A stretch of 64,000 bases of DNA from DALYDK01 sp964477125 (GTDB taxonomy: Bacteria > Patescibacteriota > Saccharimonadia > Saccharimonadales > CAIOMD01): contig CAYZCZ010000001.1 in NCBI GenBank assembly GCA_964477125.1, positions 1 through 64,000 on the forward strand. Direction: 5' to 3'. The notes under the pieces were generated by a model, which was given only the letters and a program-made list of their open reading frames with translations, had not been told where the DNA came from and did not search any database. The position numbers were made by a program, and so were the translations under genes. Positions 7,436 through 14,979 of the stretch are shown here, one piece after another; the first letter of the stretch is position 1; each line of letters opens with the position of its first letter.

Positions 7436-8392
7436 ATGGAAAGCAACAAAAATTTAATTATTGAACGTTCAGCGCAAGCCTGGGGTGTGTCACTTGAAGA
7501 TGCTACCAGATTATTTGGCATAAATCACCAAAAAGCATTAAGAATAAATAAATTAAAACAGTCCAAAAAAATTACTGCAAAATTAATAAAACAATTTGGT
7601 TTAATACCAATAAGCTGGTGTTCAGGTGCGTATGCTATTACGAAAAATTATCAAGAAGTTTCTAGGTCAAATTACTTCAACGAAGGTTATTTTATATTAC
7701 AAGACCAAGCTAGTTTTGTGCCTGTTTTGGCATTGAACCCCACGTCTGGTGAAAGAATTTTGGATATTTGTGCTGCACCAGGAGCTAAAACTACACATAT
7801 TGCTTCAATTACTTCTAATAAAGCTAAATTATTTGCCAATGATTCGTCAAAAAATAGATTATTCAAACTTCGTAAACTAACCAAGCAGTTTGGCGTGGAA
7901 TGTGAACTGAGTTTATATGATGGACGTAATTTAACTTCTAAGTATAATCGTAATTCATTTGATAAAATACTGTTAGATGCCCCCTGCAGTGGCGAAGCCT
8001 CAATTATTAACGATGATCTGAAGACTAGTCAGAACTGGACATTTGCAAAAGTAAAAAGGCTTAGTCGTTTGCAAGAACAACTAATATTGTCTGCGTATGA
8101 TATGTTAAAGCCCGGAGGAACACTAGTCTATAGCACTTGTACAATATCGCCAGAAGAAAATGAAAAGGTGGTTAGCAGATTGCTTAAAAGACGAACTGCG
8201 GAAATAACAGATATTGAAATTAAAATTGATGGTAAGTTAGAGGGTTTAGTTTTTTGGAATGACAAGAAATATTCTTCCCAAATAAGAAAAACGGCCAGAC
8301 TATTACCAACTCAAAATCACGAAGCATTTTTTATAGCGAAAATTATCAAACCGGTAGATTTGTCTATTGATGAATATCAATACAAAGTGTAA
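7436..8392 (+). CDS. NOL1/NOP2/Sun family RNA (cytosine-5) methyltransferase
   Basis: 318 aa from ATG 7436, preferred over the in-frame 7418 start because GAGGTG lies 7 bases upstream. It is a SAM-dependent m5C methyltransferase of the RsmB/RsmF type, acting on rRNA or tRNA. SAM motif I is DICAAPGAKTTHIAS (from about residue 110). Motif IV DAPCSGEA carries the Cys (about 184) that releases the product. Motif VI YSTCTISPEENE carries the catalytic Cys (about 235). An N-terminal NusB-like domain of RsmB is lacking; the short N-terminus is closer to RsmF or archaeal-type enzymes. The exact target cannot be read from sequence. Confidence 0.9.
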   Translation: MESNKNLIIERSAQAWGVSLEDATRLFGINHQKALRINKLKQSKKITAKLIKQFGLIPISWCSGAYAITKNYQEVSRSNYFNEGYFILQDQASFVPVLALNPTSGERILDICAAPGAKTTHIASITSNKAKLFANDSSKNRLFKLRKLTKQFGVECELSLYDGRNLTSKYNRNSFDKILLDAPCSGEASIINDDLKTSQNWTFAKVKRLSRLQEQLILSAYDMLKPGGTLVYSTCTISPEENEKVVSRLLKRRTAEITDIEIKIDGKLEGLVFWNDKKYSSQIRKTARLLPTQNHEAFFIAKIIKPVDLSIDEYQYKV

Positions 8393-8463
8393 TCTTGCCA
8401 AGTTTATGTAATAGTATTACAATTGCGTTATTAAATAATATTTTCATTGGATGACAAATTTAT

Positions 8464-9462
8464 ATGCCAAAAGAAACTTCTTATACAAATATTGAACGTC
8501 AGGTTGATTCTTCCCAAGCAAATTCACTTGATAGGATGAGTAGTGAAATTTTAAATTATCAGGATTTATTAGACACTACAACAGATCCAGAAGAGTTGAG
8601 GGTAATTATACCGGAAATTATCAGCTCGTTAAATCAACAGTGGCATTCCCAAGGTCTCCTTAATAGTAGTGTTACCTTATTTGGCGAAGTCCTTGTACCA
8701 GAAGAAATAGATGAAGATCAAAGTACTATAACTTTAAATAAAATTACAATAGACGAAGAAACTGGCGTATCCCAAGGCTTTCACGTATTTAATTTACCGG
8801 ATTATTTCGAAGGTGAAAGATTTGAACGACATCAAATAGTTCATGTTTTACTTACAGAACCTCAATACAGCAGGGATTTGGCTCAAGAATCTGAAGTATG
8901 CTATCGATTATATGGAATTCCTAAAGATATAGTAATTTTTGATGATAAACCAGATATTGAGTATTTGTCTCAAGCAATCCCAGAAATACTGGAAGATATA
9001 GACACGATTCTTTTAAACGAAGGTAGTAAAAAACAAAAATATCAAGCTTTGTCACATATTAGGTTCGAAGAACTAGATGGTCAGGGATTTGAAGCTTATG
9101 AACACTTAGCTAGCTATATAAACTCGCTAATAGGTTTTAAAATGGGAATGCCTTATATTATTAGAAATTCAGAACTTATATTTGATATTGTCGAAGGAAT
9201 GGATATTGAAGAAGTCGAAAATGAAACTCAAAACATATCTAATGATACATACAATAGACTTGTTCCTGATTTTGCTAAACAAAAAATGTACGCATACATT
9301 GGAGGCATCGCAATAATCGATAATTATAGATTCGAAGAAAATACAATTAATAGTCTAGCTGGCAAAAGAATAGCATTACATTCAAATATTATTACTAAGC
9401 AAGGGCTCAGGCCAGCGATAATTCCACTGACAGAAAAAATTGTTGTTAGGTCTTTGGTCTAA
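8464..9462 (+). CDS. Hypothetical acidic soluble protein
   Basis: 332 aa, not recognised. There is no signal peptide or membrane helix; composition is strongly acidic with many Glu, Asp and Ile. The N-terminal 60 residues look helical. A middle region (about 70-150) is strand-rich and contains GFHVFNLPDYFEGERFERHQ. The C-terminal part has MYAYIGGIAIIDNYRFEEN. No catalytic motif could be identified. It is flanked by an rRNA methyltransferase and trpS, both on the same strand but each with its own promoter-like sequence, so context gives no function. Confidence 0.6.
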   Translation: MPKETSYTNIERQVDSSQANSLDRMSSEILNYQDLLDTTTDPEELRVIIPEIISSLNQQWHSQGLLNSSVTLFGEVLVPEEIDEDQSTITLNKITIDEETGVSQGFHVFNLPDYFEGERFERHQIVHVLLTEPQYSRDLAQESEVCYRLYGIPKDIVIFDDKPDIEYLSQAIPEILEDIDTILLNEGSKKQKYQALSHIRFEELDGQGFEAYEHLASYINSLIGFKMGMPYIIRNSELIFDIVEGMDIEEVENETQNISNDTYNRLVPDFAKQKMYAYIGGIAIIDNYRFEENTINSLAGKRIALHSNIITKQGLRPAIIPLTEKIVVRSLV

Positions 9463-9495
9463 TCTCTAATATTAGCGTTAAATTGTAATTTTCTA

Positions 9496-9501
9496 TATAA
9501 T
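9496..9501 (+). promoter_or_regulatory. -10 box of trpS, leaderless arrangement
   Basis: TATAAT ends 8 bases before the trpS ATG at 9510, so transcription should start at or within about three bases of the start codon. No Shine-Dalgarno sequence is present in between. Confidence 0.55.
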
Positions 9502-9509
9502 TTAAACAA

Positions 9510-10541
9510 ATGAATAATGATATTGTTTTAACTGGTTTACGGGCTAATGGTGAATTTACCCTTGGTAATTATCTTGGTGGTATAAAACCTATAATTGACC
9601 TTGCCAATAATAACCAACAATATCAAATAAATATGTTCTTGCCAGACCTTCACACAATAACTGTGGATGTAGATTACCAAAAACTTCAGGCACAGATTCT
9701 ACGTTGTCTAAAAGAATATGTCGCTTCAGGTCTTAATATAGAAGATAAAAATATTTATGTATATCGTCAAAGTTATATACCAGCTCATACTGAATTAGCT
9801 TGGATATTGCAGTGTTTTACTGGTTTTGGTGAGGCAAGTAGAATGGTTGAATTTAAAGATAAAAGTAGCCAAATTGGAGAAGATAGAGTTTCACTAGGCT
9901 TATTTAACTATCCGGTATTAATGGCAGCAGATATACTTTTGTATGGTGCTAAGTGGGTTCCAGTTGGCGAAGATCAAAGACAGCACATTGAATTAACTAG
10001 AACACTAGCTCAAAGACTAAATAATAAGTTTGGCAACTTGTTTGTCATTCCCGAAGAAACTAAAAATCAAGCAATATTTTCTGGGTTAGAAAATCCATTG
10101 CGTATTAGGTCTCTACGGAACCCAGATAAAAAAATGAGTAAAAGTATTAACGACCCTGCTGGGACTATTTTGTTAAGCGATGAACCTGGCGAAGCGTCTA
10201 AAAAGGTGATGTCTGCTACTACTGATTCCTTAGGAAAAATTAATTTTGATTGGGAAAACCAGCCAGGAATAACTAACTTGCTACAGATACTAAGCCTGCT
10301 AAGCGGAAATAGTCAAGAAGCAGTAAATGCCCAATGGCAAGGTAAAAGTAGCTATGGTGACCTTAAAAAGGCTGTAGCGGACGCTGTAGGGGTATGTTTG
10401 GCTAACTTACAGGATGCATACTTATCGGTTGACGAAAATATGTTAACCCAAAAGCTACAGAATAGTGAAGTGCATATGAATGAAGTTGCTAATGCACAAT
10501 TGCTAAAAGTTCAAAAAGCTATCGGCCTTAGACCTAACTAA
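9510..10541 (+). CDS. trpS: Tryptophan--tRNA ligase
   Basis: 343 aa. A class I aminoacyl-tRNA synthetase charging tRNA-Trp. The HIGH-type element reads GNYLGG (19-24) and the KMSKS loop is KKMSKSIND (about 207-215). Also seen are MFLPDLHTIT, the tryptophan-pocket region GLFNYPVLMAADILLYGA, and PVGEDQRQHIELTR. Length and motifs fit the bacterial enzyme. The mRNA is predicted to be leaderless. The following rluA-family gene begins 4 bases after the stop. Confidence 0.97.
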   Translation: MNNDIVLTGLRANGEFTLGNYLGGIKPIIDLANNNQQYQINMFLPDLHTITVDVDYQKLQAQILRCLKEYVASGLNIEDKNIYVYRQSYIPAHTELAWILQCFTGFGEASRMVEFKDKSSQIGEDRVSLGLFNYPVLMAADILLYGAKWVPVGEDQRQHIELTRTLAQRLNNKFGNLFVIPEETKNQAIFSGLENPLRIRSLRNPDKKMSKSINDPAGTILLSDEPGEASKKVMSATTDSLGKINFDWENQPGITNLLQILSLLSGNSQEAVNAQWQGKSSYGDLKKAVADAVGVCLANLQDAYLSVDENMLTQKLQNSEVHMNEVANAQLLKVQKAIGLRPN

Positions 10542-10545
10542 TTTT

Positions 10546-11400
10546 ATGGTTATTTCAAATAATAGTGATATATCAAAAAGAGCTGATGTTATGTTAGCTG
10601 ATGCTAATCCTGAGTATTCAAGGGCCGCATTAGCTAAATTGTTTACTCTGGGCAAGATAACTAACGAAAACAATATTCCAATTAAGGCAGGCGAAAAAAT
10701 TCAACCTGGTAAAAATATTAACAGCGATATCACTCCAATCAATTCCATAGCTGAGGAATTGGATTTACCAGTAATATACGAAGACGAAAATGTTATTGTT
10801 ATAAACAAACCGGCAGGTATCATCAGTCATGCTAGGGGGAGATACTGGGATGAGGCTTCGGTAGCAAGTTTTGTGCGTCAAAAAGTGAGTGGTTTAACAG
10901 GCGAAAGAGCCGGTATAGTTCATAGGTTGGATAGAGCAACTAGTGGCGTTATGATTTGTGCTAAAAATCAAGAAACACTAAGCTTTTTACAAAAACAATT
11001 TTCGGTTAGAAAAGTAAAAAAGAAGTATACAGCTATTATTAAAGGCAAGCCCAGTTTGCCAAAAGCAACTATTGATGTACCTTTGGCGCGAAATCCCAAA
11101 GAGCCAAATACTTTCCGCCCGGATGATGAAGGTAAAGTTTGCATTACAAACTATACGGTTGGTAAAAGTAATGAAAGGTGTTCGTTATTGAATCTTGAAC
11201 CATTGACTGGGCGAACCCACCAGCTAAGAGTCCATTTAAAATACATTAAACACCCTATTGTAGGCGATTTTTTATATGGTGGTGAAAAAGCCGACAGATT
11301 ATATCTACACGCAAATTCATTAGAAATAACAATTCCTGGGGGTATAAGAAAAATATTTTTAGCTCCATTGCCTAAAGAATTTAACAACATGGTTTCGTAG
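10546..11400 (+). CDS. RluA family pseudouridine synthase
   Basis: 284 aa. Converts uridines of rRNA or tRNA to pseudouridine. An N-terminal S4-like RNA-binding segment (about 10-60) is followed by the catalytic domain. Motif II reads GIVHRLDRATSGVMICAK with the catalytic Asp at about 129. Later motifs are KKYTAIIKG, LEPLTGRTHQLRVHL and IVGDFLYGG. It is packed between trpS and the clamp-loader-like gene with gaps of only 4 and 1 bases. The modified position cannot be predicted. Confidence 0.92.
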   Translation: MVISNNSDISKRADVMLADANPEYSRAALAKLFTLGKITNENNIPIKAGEKIQPGKNINSDITPINSIAEELDLPVIYEDENVIVINKPAGIISHARGRYWDEASVASFVRQKVSGLTGERAGIVHRLDRATSGVMICAKNQETLSFLQKQFSVRKVKKKYTAIIKGKPSLPKATIDVPLARNPKEPNTFRPDDEGKVCITNYTVGKSNERCSLLNLEPLTGRTHQLRVHLKYIKHPIVGDFLYGGEKADRLYLHANSLEITIPGGIRKIFLAPLPKEFNNMVS

Positions 11401-11401
11401 T

Positions 11402-12244
11402 ATGTCAGATATATTAATTAGCCATAATACAAAAATTAAAATTCAAATATTCGCTGACCATCTGCCCCAATCACTTATATTAGTAGGATCTAGCGGCATG
11501 GGTAAAGAGACATTATTAAAAAAAATAGCAGAAGAAGTCGGCGGAAACAGGTGGGCTCATAGAGCTAATATTATTGAACCTTTAGAAGATAAAAAACAAA
11601 TTAGCATAGACCAAATTAGGGAAATTAAAGCAGGCTTAAAGCTAAGCACAGATAAAATAAGACTAGTAATATTGCCCCATGCCGAGAAATTAACAATTGA
11701 AGCCCAAAATAGTTTACTTAAAATGTTAGAAGAGCCACCTGTTATGACTCATTTTTTGCTAGCTACACCAAAGTTAAGTGATATGCTTAAAACCATCCAG
11801 TCCCGTTCTGTTATATGGCTATTAGTTAAACCAAATAATGAAGAGATCTATAGTTATTTTCCTAATATAGAAAGAAAAGTAATCGAAAAAGCTATATTAG
11901 TCAGTGCAAGAAAACCAGGTTTATTATTTAGTTTACTTGACGAAGGATCTGAACACGGTTTAATAGCTTCACTAGATACAGCAAGGGAAATACTATCTTC
12001 AAATGAGTTCGATAGAATGTGCTTAGTGAATAGCTTGGTAAAAGATTCTAAAGGCCTTGGGGAGTTGTTAAATGCATTTGAAATTATCTGTCAGTCAGCT
12101 TTGCATAATGTAGCTAGCAAAGGCGATGAGAAAAGTACTAAAGCATGGCAAAAACGATTAAATTACGTTGAGAAGTCTATATCTCAACTAGAAAAAAATA
12201 TCCAGGCGAAGCTAGTTATAAGTAAACTATTTTTAATGTTATAA
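11402..12244 (+). CDS. DNA polymerase III delta-prime-like clamp loader protein
   Basis: 280 aa. Its AAA+ fold has a Walker A-like loop VGSSGMGKETLLKK (about 28-41), where Glu replaces the usual Thr/Ser after Lys; nucleotide binding may be impaired, as in delta-prime subunits. The region ISIDQIREIKAGLKL and the sensor segments LTIEAQNSLLKMLEEPP and TIQSRSVIW are typical of HolB/DnaX clamp loader proteins. It is the likely partner of DnaX, which is encoded at 44728. The stop overlaps the -10 box of the following TPR gene. Confidence 0.85.
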   Translation: MSDILISHNTKIKIQIFADHLPQSLILVGSSGMGKETLLKKIAEEVGGNRWAHRANIIEPLEDKKQISIDQIREIKAGLKLSTDKIRLVILPHAEKLTIEAQNSLLKMLEEPPVMTHFLLATPKLSDMLKTIQSRSVIWLLVKPNNEEIYSYFPNIERKVIEKAILVSARKPGLLFSLLDEGSEHGLIASLDTAREILSSNEFDRMCLVNSLVKDSKGLGELLNAFEIICQSALHNVASKGDEKSTKAWQKRLNYVEKSISQLEKNIQAKLVISKLFLML

Positions 12245-12245
12245 T
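12240..12245 (+). promoter_or_regulatory. -10 box of TPR gene, leaderless arrangement
   Basis: TATAAT at 12240-12245 overlaps the stop codon of the preceding gene and ends 7 bases before ATG 12253. The mRNA should begin at or near the ATG, without a ribosome binding site. Confidence 0.5.
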
Positions 12246-12252
12246 TTACTGA

Positions 12253-12903
12253 ATGATTGGAATACTAATACTAGCAATTTTTACACTTTTGGCAATAAGA
12301 TCAACTTATAAGCTCGAAGATTCTGCTTCTGAAATACCAGATAAGATAGCCACTCGACTTGGTGGTTTGTGGGAAATTGCTCATCAAGGTATGCGTGATA
12401 ATAAGTTGCTTAGAGCAGAAAAAGCATTGTTAACTATTCTTAAAATAGATGAGAAAAATGCAGCCGCTTATAATAGGCTTGGTATTCTTTACGCAAAACA
12501 AAAAGAATACAAAGATGCTATTGACTGTTTCGAAATTGCATCTAGCATCGAAAAAAGTCCATCTAGTTTCCATAATCTCGGCCTCATATATTACGAAACT
12601 GGTGATTATACAAAAGCTTCAATTGCGTTTGAAGAAGCTTTAAAGCTTGACGATACTCTAGCTGCTAGACATATAGCCTATGCAAAAGTTCAAGAGAAAC
12701 TTGGCAATAATAAGAAAATGATTAACGAACTTGAAAAAGCCGTTGAACTTGAGCCGAATAAGGAAACATACACATTGTTGCACCGAGCATATGAATTACA
12801 CGGCATGGATGAAGAGGCCAAAGTTATTCATAAGAAGTTGAATCGCTCTAAAGTCAGCACTAAGCCTAAGCGCATCGCAAGACCAAAAAGAGTTATAGTT
12901 TAG
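12253..12903 (+). CDS. Membrane-anchored TPR protein
   Basis: 216 aa. One N-terminal membrane helix (about 2-16, MIGILILAIFTLLAIRS), then a run of tetratricopeptide repeats from about 43 to 185. TPR signatures are LRAEKALLTILKIDEKNAAA, YNRLGILYAKQKEYKDAIDC, FHNLGLIYYETGDYTKASIA and a fourth repeat ending in LEPNKETY. The C-terminus is very basic (KLNRSKVSTKPKRIARPKR). TPR domains mediate protein-protein contacts; the partner is not evident. Confidence 0.85.
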   Translation: MIGILILAIFTLLAIRSTYKLEDSASEIPDKIATRLGGLWEIAHQGMRDNKLLRAEKALLTILKIDEKNAAAYNRLGILYAKQKEYKDAIDCFEIASSIEKSPSSFHNLGLIYYETGDYTKASIAFEEALKLDDTLAARHIAYAKVQEKLGNNKKMINELEKAVELEPNKETYTLLHRAYELHGMDEEAKVIHKKLNRSKVSTKPKRIARPKRVIV

Positions 12904-12928
12904 AATACTCTTAGGGGAGTAAATCAAT

Positions 12929-13384
12929 ATGCCACACTTAAATTATGCATTCGACTATACAATTACTGCATTTATAGTTAATAATTCTAAGCAAGTCTTA
13001 CTAGTAAATCACCCACGTTATAACAAATGGATACCAGTAGGTGGGCATATTGAACTAAACGAAGACCCAGAAGAAGCTCTTTATCGTGAAATTAGAGAAG
13101 AAACTGGTCTTAAAATTGATGAGGTATTATCAGAGAAACCTGCAGTCAACTCACCTGGAACTAAATTTTTGATAACACCTAATTATATTGATGTACATGA
13201 TGCTAATCCACCGCACAAGCATATTTCATTTACATATTTTGTAAAAACCAATGAAGATGTGTTTACTCTTTCAGATGAGCACGATGATATGAAATGGTTT
13301 ACCTTAGAAGAGTTAGAAGTTGAGCAATACAACCTTTCGCCAGCTGTTAAGTTCTATGCGACAGAAGCAATTAAACTTTTATAG
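12929..13384 (+). CDS. NUDIX hydrolase
   Basis: 151 aa. Hydrolyses a nucleoside diphosphate linked to another moiety. The Nudix box is complete: Gly at about 38, then GHIELNEDPEEALYREIREE (about 39-58) followed by TGL, matching Gx5Ex7REUxEExGU. The upstream strand LLVNHPRYNKWIPVGGH and the downstream FTYFVKTNEDVFTLSDEHDD fit the family. GGGGAG lies 9 bases before the ATG and sits partly in a short hairpin (TACTC/GAGTA, 12906-12918). Substrate unknown. Confidence 0.93.
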   Translation: MPHLNYAFDYTITAFIVNNSKQVLLVNHPRYNKWIPVGGHIELNEDPEEALYREIREETGLKIDEVLSEKPAVNSPGTKFLITPNYIDVHDANPPHKHISFTYFVKTNEDVFTLSDEHDDMKWFTLEELEVEQYNLSPAVKFYATEAIKLL

Positions 13385-13442
13385 ATTAGCCTGAGTATCC
13401 TTTTAGTTATTTGCATTCATTTTGCCGTACAGTTAACAATTT

Positions 13443-13547
13443 GAGGATAGCGGACTTCGTCCTTTTCCACTCAAGCATGCTCGGTGCAAGCACCTGCCCG
13501 TGCTTTCGCTCCACCGAACCTCGGCATTGCCGAACGGTTCGTATCCC
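13443..13547. other. G+C-rich multibranched structure of unknown function
   Basis: This stretch stands out by its G+C content from the A+T-rich surroundings. GGATA (13445-13449) can close with TATCC (13542-13546), enclosing hairpins GGAC-TTC-GTCC (13452-13462) and GGTGC-AA-GCACC (13483-13494). A third hairpin CGAACC/GGTTCG (13515-13541) contains CGGC-ATT-GCCG. The result is a cloverleaf-like fold of about 105 bases. It lies between the Nudix gene and the tRNA-Tyr terminator. It could be an unrecognised RNA or a palindromic repeat; it fits no RNA family I know. Confidence 0.35.
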
Positions 13548-13563
13548 CCCAATACCAAATGAA

Positions 13564-13583
13564 AAACCCCATTGCAGGGGTTT
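13564..13583 (-). terminator. Intrinsic terminator of tRNA-Tyr
   Basis: On the minus strand AAACCCC, loop TGCAAT, GGGGTTT is followed by TTC, seven bases downstream of the tRNA CCA end. The stem is a perfect 7 bp with a 6-base loop. Confidence 0.75.
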
Positions 13584-13590
13584 CTTCTTT

Positions 13591-13676
13591 TGGTGCAGGG
13601 TGGAGGATTCGAACCTCCGAACTCGAAAGAGGACAGATTTACAGTCTGTTGTGTTTGACCGCTTCACTAACCCTGC
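13591..13676 (-). tRNA. tRNA-Tyr (GTA)
   Basis: 86 bases including an encoded CCA. Acceptor GCAGGGT pairs with ACCCTGC, discriminator A. The anticodon stem ACAGA/TCTGT encloses CTGTAAA, anticodon GTA. A long variable arm and the T arm GGAGG-TTCGAAT-CCTCC mark a class II tRNA as expected for tyrosine. Minus strand, with its own terminator downstream. Confidence 0.96.
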
Positions 13677-13764
13677 AGAAGCAGTGCGTAAGCACTGCAA
13701 CACCTTTATTAACTACACCTCACATGCATTAATAAAGTTTAGATACTCTCGCACGGTATCTAAA

Positions 13765-13840
13765 TGGAGCCGACAGAGGGATTCGAACCCACGACCCGCT
13801 GTTTACAAAACAGCCGCTCTGGCCACTGAGCTATGTCGGC
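13765..13840 (-). tRNA. tRNA-Thr (TGT)
   Basis: 76 bases including encoded CCA. Acceptor GCCGACA pairs with TGTCGGC, discriminator T. Anticodon stem GCTGT/ACAGC with loop TTTGTAA, anticodon TGT. It is 88 bases upstream of tRNA-Tyr on the same strand, probably in one transcript. Confidence 0.96.
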
Positions 13841-13905
13841 AGATGCTAATGTAACAGGTGATATTTTAGCAAAGATTAGCAGTTTAGCCAACTCGTAAGA
13901 AAATG

Positions 13906-13933
13906 TTGACATATTATATAGTTCAATCATAAT
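13906..13933 (+). promoter_or_regulatory. Promoter of the small gene at 13952
   Basis: TTGACA (13906-13911), 16-base spacer, CATAAT (13928-13933). Transcription would begin about 12 bases before the ATG at 13952. Confidence 0.5.
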
Positions 13934-13951
13934 TACTATCGTTTGTAATAA

Positions 13952-14134
13952 ATGAATTATAGAGGTAAAAACTTGGAAACGTTATTCCCTAGACAAAGAG
14001 ATGATAAAACATCTAATGAGATTAATAAGAGTTCTGAAGACTTAGCGAGAAGCTTATTATACGAAGCTCAGCATAACTACACCCGATGGCATGAGAATAG
14101 CTTACTTGCGGAATATATTTTAAGTCAAGATTGA
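13952..14134 (+). CDS. Small hypothetical protein
   Basis: 60 aa, starting MNYRGKNLETLFPRQRDDKT. Polar and charged, with a predicted helix covering LARSLLYEAQHNYTRWHENS. No family recognised. The support is a good sigma70 promoter just upstream and a position between tRNA genes; no Shine-Dalgarno sequence is seen. It may be a real small gene or an accidental frame. Confidence 0.45.
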   Translation: MNYRGKNLETLFPRQRDDKTSNEINKSSEDLARSLLYEAQHNYTRWHENSLLAEYILSQD

Positions 14135-14174
14135 TACAGTAAGATCTAGTTGGTACAATTAAAACACCATTTAG

Positions 14175-14249
<75 letters not shown>

Positions 14250-14271
14250 TATATATAATAAGGAAATAATA

Positions 14272-14487
14272 ATGTCTGAAGCAAAAAAACTATATAGGTT
14301 AAAAGATGATCGTATTATTGCTGGCATTTGTTCAGGGTTTGGAAAATATTTAAATGTTGACCCAGTAGTCATTAGGATCGCTACTGTAGTAGCAACTTTG
14401 ATTTCTGGGGGCATACTTGTTATTGGATACATAATTGGTATTTTTCTTATACCCGAAGAAGATACCAAAGATGTTATTGACGTATAG
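14272..14487 (+). CDS. PspC domain membrane protein
   Basis: 71 aa. A stand-alone PspC domain: KKLYRLKDDRIIAGICSGFG, then KYLNVDPVVIRIATVVATLI, one membrane helix (about 38-62) with IGIFLIPEE at its end. PspC proteins sense envelope stress in proteobacteria, but single-domain versions in other phyla have no set role. AAGGAA lies upstream of the ATG, 22 bases after the tRNA-Thr gene. Confidence 0.9.
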   Translation: MSEAKKLYRLKDDRIIAGICSGFGKYLNVDPVVIRIATVVATLISGGILVIGYIIGIFLIPEEDTKDVIDV

Positions 14488-14530
14488 ACTAAAAACAGAT
14501 ACAATAACATACTGAATTAAAGGTATATAA

Positions 14531-14737
14531 ATGGCAAAGAAGACATTAAAGCGAAAAACTATTGGACTTAGCTGTGATAATTGTGATCAACGTCACTATT
14601 ACACAACTAAAAATACCCAAAATACTCCTGACAAGATTTCTTTAAAAAAATATTGTCCAACTAACCGAAGTATCGTATTGCAAACCGAAACATCCAAAAA
14701 CCTTGGACGAAACGTAGTTAAAGCTAAAAAACGCTAA
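14531..14737 (+). CDS. rpmG: 50S ribosomal protein L33, three-cysteine variant
   Basis: 68 aa. L33 of the large subunit: IGLSCDNCDQRHYYTTKNTQ, then NTPDKISLKKYCPTNRSIVL. The first CxxC pair and the third Cys are kept, while the fourth zinc ligand is Asn (CPTN in place of CPxC). Both ends are extended by basic residues (MAKKTLKRKT and GRNVVKAKKR). It lies away from secE-nusG, where rpmG is often found. Confidence 0.88.
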   Translation: MAKKTLKRKTIGLSCDNCDQRHYYTTKNTQNTPDKISLKKYCPTNRSIVLQTETSKNLGRNVVKAKKR

Positions 14738-14759
14738 TCATTTATTGAGTTAAATTTAA

Positions 14760-14915
14760 TTATTTTGTTCTCTTGGAGGAATAGAAACCAATAATCGCCA
14801 AGGCGATTGATAGTGATATAAATGAAAAACCAAGACTGTTATTATTAAGAATAAAATTTACAATACCAGCAATAATGAAAAATACTGAAGCAATTACCCA
14901 AAACAAATTTTTCAT
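14760..14915 (-). CDS. Small membrane protein
   Basis: 51 aa, starting MKNLFWVIASVFFIIAGIVN and ending GFYSSKRTK. Two hydrophobic helices (about 4-22 and 29-45) separated by a short polar turn with NNNS, and a basic C-terminus. AGGA lies 11 bases before the ATG. No family recognised. It is convergent with L33 and upstream of the GH15 gene's 3' end; similar in build to the small protein at 54365-54535. Confidence 0.6.
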   Translation of the reverse strand: MKNLFWVIASVFFIIAGIVNFILNNNSLGFSFISLSIALAIIGFYSSKRTK

Positions 14916-14979
14916 AGCAAATACATTCCTATTTATATTTTAGTATTATTGGGTATCATACTACTGAAAGCAATATGTA

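Noticed and set aside
13411..13854. Open frames across the tRNA region on both strands
   Set aside because: They run through tRNA-Tyr, tRNA-Thr and the structured element; codon content is unlike the real genes.
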